A stretch of DNA of 64,000 bases, from NCBI RefSeq assembly GCF_003144195.1, contig NW_020290047.1:1-64000 (forward strand), in the 5' to 3' direction. The stretch's first letter is position 1. Each line of letters begins with the position of its first letter. The position numbers and the translations under genes are program-made. Of this stretch, positions 46,564 to 57,400 are shown piece by piece. The stretch comes from Ceraceosorus guamensis (taxonomy: Eukaryota; Basidiomycota; Exobasidiomycetes; Ceraceosorales; Ceraceosoraceae). The notes below the pieces were generated by a model. That model searched no databases. It was not told the DNA's origin and saw only the letters and a program-made list of their open reading frames with translations.

Positions 46564-47656
46564 TCACCATGCGCAATGACCGCCGTCGACGCGGGCGTCA
46601 AAGCCGGTGACGAAGCTGCTAGCTGGACTGAGCAAATACATCGCCGGGCCCTTGATCTCGTGCGGGAGGGCGATGCGGTGCAAGGGGTTATCACTTTCCC
46701 ACCTATCCAGCTTTTCGGGCTGCGTCTGAAGCAACAGATTTGTCATGGCCGTTCGCACATAGCCTGGACTGACAGTGTTGACGCGGATGCCGTATTCACC
46801 CCATTCTACTGCCAGCGAGCGACACATTTGCAGGACGGCAGACTTTGAGGAGTTGTAGGCGGTCAGGAATAGTCCCTAGGAAGTGCGGAAAGGTCGACCG
46901 ACGCGTGGCGATCAGCAACAGACGCATGCGTTGCCAATTTGATTCTTGGCGAGCCGCGAAGACTTCTGCTCACCCTGTTTGCGATGGAGCCGCTCATGCT
47001 TGCGATCAGAACGATGGAACCACCGAGACCGTGCTCTTTCATGATGCGGGCAGTCGCCTGAGCAACGATCATCGTTCCCTCGACGTTCACCTTCAGAATG
47101 CGTCTAAAGGGCTCCATCTCATAATCAAGAGCTAGGGATTCGTGCATGGTACCTGCTGAGTGAACCAAGCCCTTCAAGGGGAAACGCGCCCTTTGGGCGA
47201 CGGACCGGAAGAGCGCATTCGTTTTCTCCACGTCGCAGATGTCCAGCACGTCGTAATGAGCCTCGCCGCCATAACGCTTGGCTTTGCGAAGCAGCGAAGT
47301 CCACTCTGGCTCAGAGGGCTTGTCGAGAATGTCGCAGCAGTAGACATCACCGCCGGATTCTAGAACAGCAGCGGCGATCGTCAAGCCAAGTCCTCTAGCA
47401 CCTCCCGTGACTATTGAGCAAAAGACAAAGAAGGAATGATCAGTACAAATCCTATGGGCTAGGAGAGCCCAAACGTACCGATGGTGGTGGTCTTCTTCAT
47501 GCCGAAGAGTTCCTTCATTTCTGGCTCCGTGTCCAGCGAGCTGGCCACCTCTATAGCTGGAGGGGTCTGCGTCCCATCATATGGCGCTGTGTTGGCCGAT
47601 TGCGGCACCACCACTGCTTCAGCAGTCTCGTTGTCCACGACAGCAGAAGGAGCCAT
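46564..47656 (-). CDS. Short-chain dehydrogenase/reductase, polyol/sorbose-reductase-like (3 exons)
   Basis: NAD(P)-dependent oxidoreductase of the classical SDR family. Exons 47656-47479, 47410-46974, 46875-46564; 308 residues, of which the first 45 are an Ala/Val/Thr-rich extension. The cofactor motif TGGARGLG is at 61-68. Catalytic residues are Ser199 (IASMSGS), Tyr212 and Lys216 (YNSSK), with the usual 13- and 4-residue spacings. Other hallmarks are LVHSAG (NNAG equivalent), VNVEGT, RVNTVSPGYVRTAM and a C-terminal SFVTGFDARVDGGHCAW. The overall pattern resembles fungal sorbose reductase, mannitol or arabinitol dehydrogenases; the substrate is inferred only from the family. The ATG at 47656 is the first Met before the conserved extension. 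Divergent from the transketolase-like gene. Confidence 0.92.
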
Positions 47657-48408
47657 GATGACGTTGATCAGTTGGGATGAGCTTGGGCGTGATGATGCCG
47701 GAGTCGATGTGGCGAGGCAAAGAGCGTGAAGAGTTGAGACATGAGGCAAGAACAGCAGTAACATTCCTACGACGCTGCAACTTATACGCCTTGATGTGCC
47801 TCGCCTTGCGTGAATTTCGTCTTCGACCCAAAGCGCAATCGTGGGTGCACGGTTTCTAAAGCTAATAATGTCAGACAAATGGCATTCCAGCGACGCCCTC
47901 CTCACAGGGTCCAGTCTCGATCGGACCCCTTCGTATCCTCTGCGCCTCTGTCATACTGAAGGAGCGCCGTCGGACTGGACCATCTAGGGTTCCGGCCAAG
48001 ATTTGCCCTTGCGACTTGTAAGATGTGCCTACTTCCGAGCTGAAGAGTCGGCTGGGCCTTGCGCCGACAGCAGCGTCGCAAAGCTTGCTAAAACCAGAGC
48101 GTGCTGGTCTGCCTGCTGTAGAGGTCACAGCGGACAATCAGACAATTCGCACAAATATACCACTTCAAGGCTGACTAAACGGCCGGTCGACTTGAGGAGA
48201 GCAGCGCGGTCCGCGTGCTCTGCAACTCCCTGGCTCCTTCTGCCCATCAAACTACTGCTAAGACGCTCGTCCACGATTGCCCTGCCTGCTGTCTTGCGGA
48301 AACTGTGGCGGTTGCCGATGATAGCGCTAAGCAGGGTTTGTGCATTTCCGAACTTCCGAAGCGGAGCGCTCGACTTACACTGACCAACGGCATCAACAAG
48401 ATCTTAAG

Positions 48409-48433
48409 CCCCCCCCCCCCCCCCCCCCCCCCC
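48409..48433. repeat. C25 homopolymer
   Basis: Twenty-five consecutive C on the plus strand, followed by GGG, in the shared upstream region of two divergent genes. Such a run can form an i-motif or, on the G strand, a quadruplex. Its length is prone to sequencing error. Confidence 0.9.
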
Positions 48434-48763
48434 GGGCGCCTGCGCTGTCTGCATATCTCCACACACATGCAACTCCCCGCGTCAAAGCTCAAGACGGTTT
48501 GTCCGGTGCGCTTCGCCGTGCGCAGAGCGAGTCCGCGAGGAATTGCAAGCGACTTGTTCGAACGCTGAATTTCGGCTGGTCTTCAGCGCAGAGTCTTCCA
48601 CCGTGTGAGAAAGCCACATTGTAGACTAGTCGGAAGCTCAGAAATGCTGAGGGCATGTCAAGACCCAGGAGCTGAGCGCCTGGACTGATCTACTGGCGCG
48701 AAGGTCAGGCATAGCAAGACAACGGAACGGTCGACACCAAGAGCCGACGAGCGCACAGGACCA

Positions 48764-48770
48764 TATATAA
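48764..48770 (+). promoter_or_regulatory. TATA box of the transketolase-like gene
   Basis: TATATAA 133 bases upstream of the ATG at 48903, a usual distance for a strongly regulated fungal gene. Confidence 0.5.
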
Positions 48771-48902
48771 GCCTTTGTTGGCCTGCCTCAAGTCCAGCGC
48801 CCGTTCCAGCTTGCTTTCCCCTTCCTCGCTTGTGTTGAATAAGTGTATACATACACCATCCCTACTGAGAAGGTCTCAAAGAGAAGTGGACATACCAACA
48901 TC

Positions 48903-51337
48903 ATGGCACCCGCACCAATCATCGAGCAGAGCCACGACGCAATTCGGGCCGATCGGCCAGTCCAAACGAAACCCAAAGCTTCCATCCTTTCTCCCGACTT
49001 TTCTGCGCTCACTTTGAGCAATGTTCGCTGCCTCGTTGCCGACTTGGTCCAGCAATTTAACGGTGGGCATCCAGGTACTGCAATGGGCGCTGCTGCCATC
49101 GGACTTGTGCTGTGGCGAGATGTAATGAGATTCAACCCGGCGGACGCCAAATGGCTCGGTCGTGATCGCTTCGTGCTCTCGGCTGGTCACGCTTGCTTGC
49201 TGCAGTACGTCTACTTGCACCTGTGTGGCTACAAGTCATGGACGATGGACATGTGAGTGCTGATTGCGAGACCAAAAGGTTGACAATATCGGCACGCTGC
49301 TAATGACTTTCTTCTTCTAATCGCCGCTAGGCTCAAGCGCTACCATTCTCCTGACTTCCGCCACTCTCAATCAGCTGGTCATCCAGAAATCGAGTATGAA
49401 GGCATTGAGGTGACCACCGGCCCGCTTGGGCAAGGAATCAGCAACGCTGTGGGTCTAGCCATGGCGGCAAAGCACTTGCAAGCGACTTACGACCGCAACA
49501 GCAGCAGCGATGAGGCGCTCTTCGATCAGAAAGTCTACTGCTTTAGCGGCGACGGATGCATCCAAGAAGGCGTCGGTGTAGAAGCAGCTTCGCTAGCAGG
49601 CCACTTGAGACTGGACAACTTGATTCTCATCTACGACTGCAACGCAATCACCGTAGACGGTAACATCGATCTCTGCTTCACCGAGGATACCGCCGCCAAG
49701 TTTCAGGCCATGAACTGGCACGTCATTGACGTGGGTCCCGACGCCACCAATGATGTTGATGCCATTACAAAAGCATTGCGAGCCGCTAGAGACAACAACA
49801 CTGGCAAGCCCGTCCTCGTTAAAGTGGTCACGACCATCGGCTTTGGCTCTGCCAATCAGGGACTAGCGCCCACCCACGGTGCTGCTCTTGGTGCAGCCGA
49901 CGTCGTGGGTGTGAAGAAGCTGAACGGACGAGATGAGGAGCTTTCCTTCCATGTCGACCAGCAAGTCTATGATGGCTTTGCCGCAGTCCAAAATCGTGGT
50001 GCAGAATGGCAACAAGAGTGGCAAGAGAAACTTCACAGGTTTGAATTGAGAGATCCGAAGCTCGCGAGCCAGCTTCGTGCCCAACTGAGCGGAGAGCTCA
50101 CTAGCCCTTCGACCGAGGATATTGCTTCGCTCCTGCCGTCGAAAGAACGTCTGCCGACTTCTGCAGTTCCCACCCGAAAATCCTCGGGTATTGCGGTCGA
50201 GGCCATCGCTCCTGCGCTACCAAACCTGGTCACAGGATCTGCGGACTTAGCTGCTTCGACTTTTGTGTCATGGCCCGATATGGAAGACTTTCAGGCTCCC
50301 CAGACAGGATATGGAAGCTATGCCGGCCGTCATATTCACTATGGGATCCGAGAGCATGCAATGGCAGGAGTGGCCAACGGACTGGCGGCGTACCATCCTA
50401 ACGCGCTAGTGCCCGTCATTTCTACCTTTTTCATGTAGGCATCGAGCATGATCTTCTCGTCGCAGGGAAGCCCTAGCTGATCCGGCGACTCGTTTCATTG
50501 CCGTCCAGGTTCTTTTTGTACGCGGCACCTGCCATTCGCATGGCTGCTTTGCAGCGTCTTCGATTGATTGGCATCGCAACGCACGATAGCATTGGCATCG
50601 GTAAGTGCTGAAGCTATTTGTCTCGGTGACAGCTTGGCTCATTCCGATTGCCTCGCGGCGTTTGGATCGCAGGAGAAGATGGGCCCACTCATCAACCTAT
50701 TGGTCTTGCAAGTCTGTTTCGGGCAATGCCAAATCTCAGCTTGTTCCGTCCAGCCGATGCCGAGGAGGTCATGGGCTGCTGGAGCATTGCGCTATCGAAA
50801 GAGAATGAAGGTGTCCCGAGCATCTTGACTCTCAGTCGACAAGGCGTCCCTCTGCTCGCAGGTTCTTCGCGCCATGGCGTACAGAAGGGGGCGTATATTG
50901 TCTGGCAGAGCACCGATAGCGAAGTCCCGCAAGTCGTGCTCGTTGCTACCGGCTCAGAAGTCGCCATCGCGGTTGCAGCAGCCGAGAAGCTTGCAAAAGC
51001 CGGCATCAGCGCCAGAGTAGTCTCCATGCCTTGTCAAAATATCTTTGACAAACAGCCAGGCAGCTATAAGAGCACCATTTTGCCACTATCAGGCAGTCTG
51101 ATCGTTGCTGTGGAGGTGTGGAGCTCTTATGGGTGGGCACGCTATGCTCACGCGTCGCTGTCCATGCATACATTCGGCTTGTCGGGGCCGCAAGCGCAGC
51201 TCTACGAGCACTTCGGATTCTCGCCTAGCAATGTCGCCGCAAAGGTTCAAGAGTTCCTTCAGCGTCATCGCGCGCCAGACGGCCGAATCAAGACCCCTCC
51301 AGTAGGCGCATTCGAAGAACTCCTTCTACCATCTTGA
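48903..51337 (+). CDS. Transketolase-family enzyme, dihydroxyacetone-synthase-like (4 exons)
   Basis: Thiamine-diphosphate enzyme that moves a two-carbon ketol unit. Exons 48903-49252, 49331-50434, 50509-50600, 50673-51337; 736 residues. Motifs: FNGGHPGTAMGAAAIGLVLW, DRFVLSAGHACLLQYVYLHL and GHPEIEYEGIEVTTGPLGQG. The ThDP motif GDGCIQEGVGVEA starts at about 190 and ends with YDCNAITVDG. The pyrimidine domain has HIHYGIREHAMAGVANGLAA and ATHDSIGIGEDGPTHQP (about 508-524). Wording such as AGHACLLQYVYLHLCGYK and EGIEVTTG matches dihydroxyacetone synthases (formaldehyde transketolases) better than housekeeping transketolase. It ends in LLLPS and lacks a peroxisomal SKL/NKL tail, unlike yeast methanol-pathway enzymes. 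The second intron begins GTAGGC, an uncommon donor. Convergent with the regulator gene, 189 bases apart. Confidence 0.93.
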
Positions 51338-51526
51338 GATGCTCGTAACCTGCTGCCGAGGAGTGCGCTCTCATGCAAACGAAGCAAGGAGGTCATTTAG
51401 CTCTGGCAAGAATGCATTAATTTCCTCCAAAGACGCAACTTCGGAGACCTCCTGAGATGTGATATTTTCAAGTCCACCGGCATGAAGCTTTTGCAACAGT
51501 TGCTTTATGACCAATTGATGGTTTCA

Positions 51527-53875
51527 TCAGCCGACATTGTCTCCGTGTCGGTCAAGGCAGTCTCGACTCACCAGTTCACGTTCTGAAACCATTGAATCGG
51601 TGCCAACAGCGAGCTCGACCAAGTCGGTATCCGCAAATCCACGCTGCTTCTGGAAGAGGACGCCCTGTATCCAGCTTATGCCGTCCCAGTACATGCTCAT
51701 GCGCTCAAGAGTCATTACAAAGCGGTGATAGCGTTGAACATTGTCCGCCATGAAATGCTTGACTGACCGCGTCAGGCCCGCGCTGTTTTGATGGTCGGAA
51801 CCTGTGCTCTTGCGCTCGTCGAGCTCCGCACAACCAGCTTGATAAAGAGATTGATTGGCCATCGGGACGCAAACTAGCACATCGAGGTCTGCGGCTTCGT
51901 CCATAGCGACGATTTCTGCACACCGCTGTGCGCTTCGTCGCACTACGTATGCCATTTTGTTCTCACCTGCTCCGACCGTGTTTCGGTACGATGCTACTGG
52001 TGTTCTGTTCAGCACAAATAGCAAAGAGTGGTAGAGAAGGTGCATCTCCAAAAAGACGTGCTTCTCGCGGCTGGCTCTAAAATTTGAAGCCGACAGTTTG
52101 AGCTGCGAGGGCAAGGCTTCGTATGCATCCACCAAGTGATCTTCGAGCTCGTCCAAACGAGAAGCCGTCTCTGTCGTGCTCATTGCTTCATTTTCGCCTC
52201 TCGCACGCAGCGGCTGCAGTGCCGCGTTGATGACTTCGGCAATCATCCCACCTAGACGAACGAGTCTGAGATGGTGCGCAAAGACTGGGCAAGTTGTTAG
52301 ATCAGGCTCAGGAAGTGCGCAAGTCACTTCTGAGTCCTTGATGCTGGCAGGGCGTCCTGTGCCGAGCGACAAGGCTCGATCCATCTGATAGACGCTCCAG
52401 AACAGTAGGGAATCGTCGATGAAGTCAATAGCTTCCAAATCACGTGGTTGTGCCGTGCTATGTGGCGCTTGGTGAATGCCAAGGTCGATAGCCATACGCT
52501 GGGCCATACCTGCATAATTCCAGAAAGCCGAGTCTAGATTGCAAGCGAAGGCTTCCCACGCCAACAGCAGAAAGGCCAAAGTAGTAGCTCGGCTAGGCAC
52601 AGAAAGACTGGTGGCCAAGAATCCCCTTGCCTTTTCGGCAAATGGTACGCCATACGTATGAGCTTTCCGCGAGCGGCTCGCATGCACGATGGTAGGATGT
52701 TCGGAGTAGCGGGCTGCCAGAGCGCAGATCGCATTGACAAGCATTGAAAGAGCTTGTCGACGACGTGCACGCAGTCTGCCCATCAGGCCGTCAGAGTTGA
52801 GGCATGGGAAGTGATCGCCGAGCTTGACGAAAAAGAGCGGTACGAGCTCATCCAAGACCCACTCGGCTGGCATGTCACCATCAAAGAGTGCTGCTTGATT
52901 GGCCATGCAGCTAGCAGAGAGCTCTGGCTTGCCAGCAGACTCTGCACTTGCGACATCCACCTGAAATGCACGACTCGCTGTTGATGAGAGACCTGGTACA
53001 GCCACCAGACTATCTAGGTCAAGTCGTTGCGGAATGAGCGGAACATCGGAGGGGCAGCCCTCGTTGGCAAACAGAGCCTTGCGTACAGAAGGGGTCAAGC
53101 GGAGCTCCAGCGATATCTTCTTCACTCCAGGAGTGATGGATGTTGCACCAAGCAGTCTGAAGTACTGCAGTCTGACCACGGGATCCGCATTGTCACCCTT
53201 TTGCTTGCTTGCTCTGGAAAGCCCTGTGGAGCTGCTGGGGCTATTGGCACGCTGCGGATCTGAAGCTGCGCTTTGATTGCTTATAAAGCCTATACGCCCC
53301 GTCAGAGCATCAATCATCTCTTTAGATAGGTCGGAGGGAGCCACGCCGAAGCTGGTCCAGTCAACACCAGCCGGATCCACTTCGGAACTCGGTGCAGGAG
53401 GCGCACAGCTGAGGGCGGACTCGAACCACATTCTTCTCGCCGAGCTGTTGGCGCTATGAGGGGCCAAGGCGCCCAGCCGCGAAGGCAGGACCATGCTCGA
53501 GGTAGCGTTGTCCGCGGCAGTATTTGCGAGCAGATCCAACGACGGGGCACCTGGGTGAGGCTGGTTGGTGAATGTATGCGGGGATCTCGCACGAGTCTCT
53601 TCACCGCGTCTCTGGCTGCCCCTCTCTGATCGGCCATCTCTTGTAGGCCAAATACACCTGCTTGACATCTCTCTTTCAAGGCATCGAGCGCATGTCGGGC
53701 GCTGTCCATTACACTTGAGTCGAGACCGCCGACATGGATCACAGGCGTTGGACGTTCTTGGTGCGCTCCGGCCCCGCCTTGAAAGCGCCGTGCTCGTGCT
53801 TGATGGATGTTCGCTAGCAGTGCCGTCCGCCTCATCTGGCACAGCGCAGCCCTTACGCTTTCGCGATGCTGACAT
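51527..53875 (-). CDS. Zn2Cys6 fungal transcription factor
   Basis: Single-exon frame of 782 residues from an ATG. The binuclear zinc cluster at about 44-72 reads CDPCRRSRLKCNGQRPTC, then ARCLEREMSSRC, with spacing C-x2-C-x6-C-x6-C-x2-C-x8-C. The middle region (about 320-560) is a fungal_trans domain: a stretch with LGDHFPCLNSDGL, then LVNAICALAARYS, then FWNYAGMAQRMAIDLGIHQ, FWSVYQMDRALSLGTGRPAS and IKDSEVTCALPEPD. The C-terminal part is helical without known motif. Such factors often regulate the genes next to them. The neighbours (transketolase-like enzyme, short-chain dehydrogenase, FAD oxidoreductase) make a pathway-specific role plausible but unproven. Confidence 0.93.
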   Translation of the reverse strand: MSASRKRKGCAVPDEADGTASEHPSSTSTALSRRGRSAPRTSNACDPCRRSRLKCNGQRPTCARCLEREMSSRCIWPTRDGRSERGSQRRGEETRARSPHTFTNQPHPGAPSLDLLANTAADNATSSMVLPSRLGALAPHSANSSARRMWFESALSCAPPAPSSEVDPAGVDWTSFGVAPSDLSKEMIDALTGRIGFISNQSAASDPQRANSPSSSTGLSRASKQKGDNADPVVRLQYFRLLGATSITPGVKKISLELRLTPSVRKALFANEGCPSDVPLIPQRLDLDSLVAVPGLSSTASRAFQVDVASAESAGKPELSASCMANQAALFDGDMPAEWVLDELVPLFFVKLGDHFPCLNSDGLMGRLRARRRQALSMLVNAICALAARYSEHPTIVHASRSRKAHTYGVPFAEKARGFLATSLSVPSRATTLAFLLLAWEAFACNLDSAFWNYAGMAQRMAIDLGIHQAPHSTAQPRDLEAIDFIDDSLLFWSVYQMDRALSLGTGRPASIKDSEVTCALPEPDLTTCPVFAHHLRLVRLGGMIAEVINAALQPLRARGENEAMSTTETASRLDELEDHLVDAYEALPSQLKLSASNFRASREKHVFLEMHLLYHSLLFVLNRTPVASYRNTVGAGENKMAYVVRRSAQRCAEIVAMDEAADLDVLVCVPMANQSLYQAGCAELDERKSTGSDHQNSAGLTRSVKHFMADNVQRYHRFVMTLERMSMYWDGISWIQGVLFQKQRGFADTDLVELAVGTDSMVSERELVSRDCLDRHGDNVG

Positions 53876-54414
53876 GTAGGCTTAGTAAGACGGTGCGCGG
53901 TCAGGTCACCCTTTACAATGGGAAAAGTGGAAGTGGACCGAGAAAGGCTCTACTTACAATCATCTTGGTGTCCCAGTGAGGTGCGTGGATCTTATTCCTG
54001 ATTGTGGAGGGCGGAAATCCCTGGCGCAGTTCGGGGAAAAGTTCGGAATGAGCACAGCAGTCACGTGACAGGAGAAGTCCCGATCCAAGGTGGTTGGGGT
54101 CACAAGTTCTAGTCAAGAGTCTTGAGTTCGAGCTCAATCTGTGAGCAGATCTTGCAAGCTGAGCAGGGAGTCCTGTGCGAGCTGATGGTAGGTGCAAAGG
54201 AAGGTGTGGAGCCGCCACAGCATAAGTCTTGGATTCGATATCAGTCACACTCAGAAGATATCTGGAGCATCCTATCACAAGATGTCCGCCGCGATATGAA
54301 TGCGGGCGAGCCGAGATGTCACTTCGGAAACCTTTTGTCAGGCCAATGGAACGACGTTGTGATTCAAGATTCTAGATTGCAAAGAGGCGTGACAAGTGAC
54401 TAGACGAGGCGCGC
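53876..54414. other. Intergenic region between the Zn2Cys6 gene and the cotransporter
   Basis: Promoter region of the Zn2Cys6 gene and 3' flank of the cotransporter gene (both minus). No gene supported. Confidence 0.55.
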
Positions 54415-57400
54415 TCACAGAGCCGAGGTCATGGTGAGCTGCTTGGCATGAACACCAAGCATGGGTGGACCACCGGAGTACAAGCTTTCCAGCTGCTCCA
54501 AGTACCGAAGCGAGCGTGCAGTATCGCTGGACGTGCCAGGCTCTGGGGCTGGCAAAGCTGTAAGGATGACTGATGTTGAAGGAGATGAATTAACCCGAAT
54601 GAGCTCGCTGTGATTTGGTCAAATGGATGCATTCTGTCAGTCCTGCATCCCACTAGCGGCCCAGCGGCGGGACTCAAGCACCACAGACTTACTTCAGAAT
54701 CAAATATTGCGCTTTGTTGGGCAGCCCGTTGAAGGACACGAGGGGCACTGCAGCGACCGCAGTGGCACTGACTGGTCCCGGCTGTCGATGCTTCTTCGCT
54801 TTCCTGCGTCCGCTGGTAGCGTTCGGGCCTTCTTCTGAGCGGCTCCGCACATGGAAAGGCCTTCGCGAATCATCCTCCTCCGTCTCGCTGCTCGACTCTG
54901 CGCCGCTGCTTGACAACGACGGTTGATCGGGAGGTAAAGTAGCGAGGAGCTGGGCCTGAGCTCTCATTCGGTCCGACGCTTTCAAAGTACCCTCCTGATC
55001 CGACTCGGGCTGTTCTGCTATTGTGGTGCGTTGCATCGAGCTAGTGGGTCCTGACGGGAAAGCGACATTATTTGCGCTCGGCCGATTCATCAGCGCGGAT
55101 GCGCGAGGAGTGCTGCTCAGGGATCCATAGGTGCTCTCATTGCTTTGTTCGCGTGAGTGGAGCAGCGGCCGGCGACGAGGCTCATCTGGCAATCCTGCTG
55201 GGTTGCCTAGCGAATTGCGACGAGTGTGGGATCGGCCTCCTCCTCTTCGGCCGGGCGAAGAAGAGTAGGTCTTTGATCGCTTGAGACCGAGGCCTGATGA
55301 ATCACCCGCATCCCAGCCATCTTCAAAACCGAGTCGAGCAAGCTCGTCGCTCAAATCGCTGTCACTATCGCTATCGCTCCATTCTGTGCTCTCAGCATCG
55401 CTCTCGGTACCTAGCCTCTCCTTCACCCGCGGATGAGCAAGGCCAATGCGGATGTTTCTTTTGAAATATGCGAGATGCTCTGCTGGTAGACTGACGCCCA
55501 TAATCTTTTGCTCGCGCTTTGACTGTTTTCGCGCCGCCTCGCTGTTTGGATTGGGTGTCGCGCTTCCCGGCACAGGCTGTGCAGAAGGTTTTGCGCGGCG
55601 CTCCGTAGCTTCCTTCCTTCGCCGTTCGTCTTCCCTTCGAAGCTGTTTCAGTGCCTCCCACCAAGGATCGCCGCCCAATGTCATCTCGATCCAAGGTGAA
55701 GTAGCGCCCTTTCCCCACACAATGGCTTGATAGCTTGTGATGTTTCCTGAAGCCAGGTGAAAGACGCGAAGGGTGGCAGGCACGCGCAAATTGTCCAACA
55801 GAGATCGCACACGGCGTCTAACAGGGGTGGGGCGTCTTAGCATCCGAGAGGTCGGCGCGGCCCAAAATTGACTTACCTTTCATTCTCAACATCAGCTTCC
55901 TGCTCGACAAAGACAGAGACGCGGAGTTGATGTGACTTCCATGTTCCAGTCATGCTGAGGATGGTCCCAAGCTGAAGCACCATGGTATAGGTGTCCCAAG
56001 CATGACTTGGATCTTGGTCAGGACTTTGAATTTGGATTGGCCAAAGATCGATGTACTGTGGCTCTTGCTTGTCCTTTGGGTTCTCAGATGCTGGACTAGC
56101 ACGGCTAGGTGGTGCTGAGAGGGACAGCGACTCGAAACCATAAGCGACGGCAAGCGCCTTGTTCAATGCCAAAGTATCTTCCATGATGCCGACGAATGTA
56201 GTAGGCAGAATGGGCGTCTCTCGTCGAGCTATGTCGGTAGGCAGCGATCGCACCTCGATCACGCTGTGGGGTCCGGTGTTGCGCGGCTCGTGGTTACCGG
56301 GCTTGATAGTGATCTCGGAGCCGTCGCTGCGATGACTCGGAGTGAGGCTTTGTTTCCTGTTTCGCGAGGACCGCATGTCTGACGGAAAGCCCATGACGAC
56401 CACGTTGGGCCTCATCCCTCCTAGCCCGCAAGAGAGGACCAGATTGCGAGCGCCTTCGCGCTCGTCCCGAGCAATGATGACGTCCACGAAAGATTTGATG
56501 CCAGAAACATCTACCAGCTTCAGCCATGCGACCTGCTGCTTACGCAGCTCGCCTAAGCACTCTTGAAACTCGCCCTTGAGCACGTGGCCCAAGACATATA
56601 ACGCGCCCTTCTTGAGAGAATTGCAAAAGATGATCAAGTTCCAGTCCGTGCGGGCGTTGTTGACCAGTAGCAGTATTTGCGGACGCCAGTATTTGACGTG
56701 CCCCTTGCGCTCATCAAGCCGAAGAAGATATTTTCGGACGATGTGGTAATTCAGGTCTGTGGCAAGCAACAAGGTCAGGATCGACGTGTAGAGGGAAGCT
56801 AAGCGTTTCCGCGCACGCACTTCTCGTAACATCGCCCCATGGCTTGGGAGGACAGCAGATGTGGATGGCGGCGAAGAGGAACACCGAGAAGACGATGCAA
56901 GCGCTCGCCGCAAGCGGATCAGTGAAGTACATCGCCCCAATGCAAGCAATAGTGCCGCCACCTGCAGTCCAGATGTTCCAGTACCGGAAAGACGGTCTGA
57001 AAGATGGAGCGCCTCCCGCCTTGAGGGCAAGAGTGGCGAAGCTCAGAACCCCAAAGGTGAGCAGTGCTGCCGAGACAACAGAACTCTGGTGAGGGACTCT
57101 GGCACGCGGCGATGCAATCGGCCCCACTTACACGTCATGGTGACGAGCTGAGCAATGGTGTTGACCGAATCCACAAAGAGCACGGCTTGGCAAAGCACGT
57201 ACGTCGCAAAGACCGCATCTGTAGCGATTTGTGTGTGTGACGCCAGTCAATTCCTTGTTCGTGGTCACTGGTCGATCGCGGCTAGGAGCGAGACTCACAC
57301 GTTGGCGTATCGCTCAGCTCTGTGCCTTGAGCAAAGTCGTCGAGTATTGGCAGAAGATTGTCTCTAGCTATAGCCTGCAGAACCTTGGCGCAAGCCATCA

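Larger units (their letters stand above)
47657..48902. promoter_or_regulatory. Divergent promoter region, SDR / transketolase-like gene
   Basis: 1.25 kb between two divergent ATGs. It contains a C25 homopolymer (48409-48433) and a TATATAA at 48764-48770 in good position for the plus-strand gene. No coding frame is supported. Confidence 0.5.

Noticed and set aside
43371-53875. Secondary-metabolite cluster
   Set aside because: There is no polyketide synthase, peptide synthetase or terpene synthase; enzymes fit sugar or polyol metabolism better.
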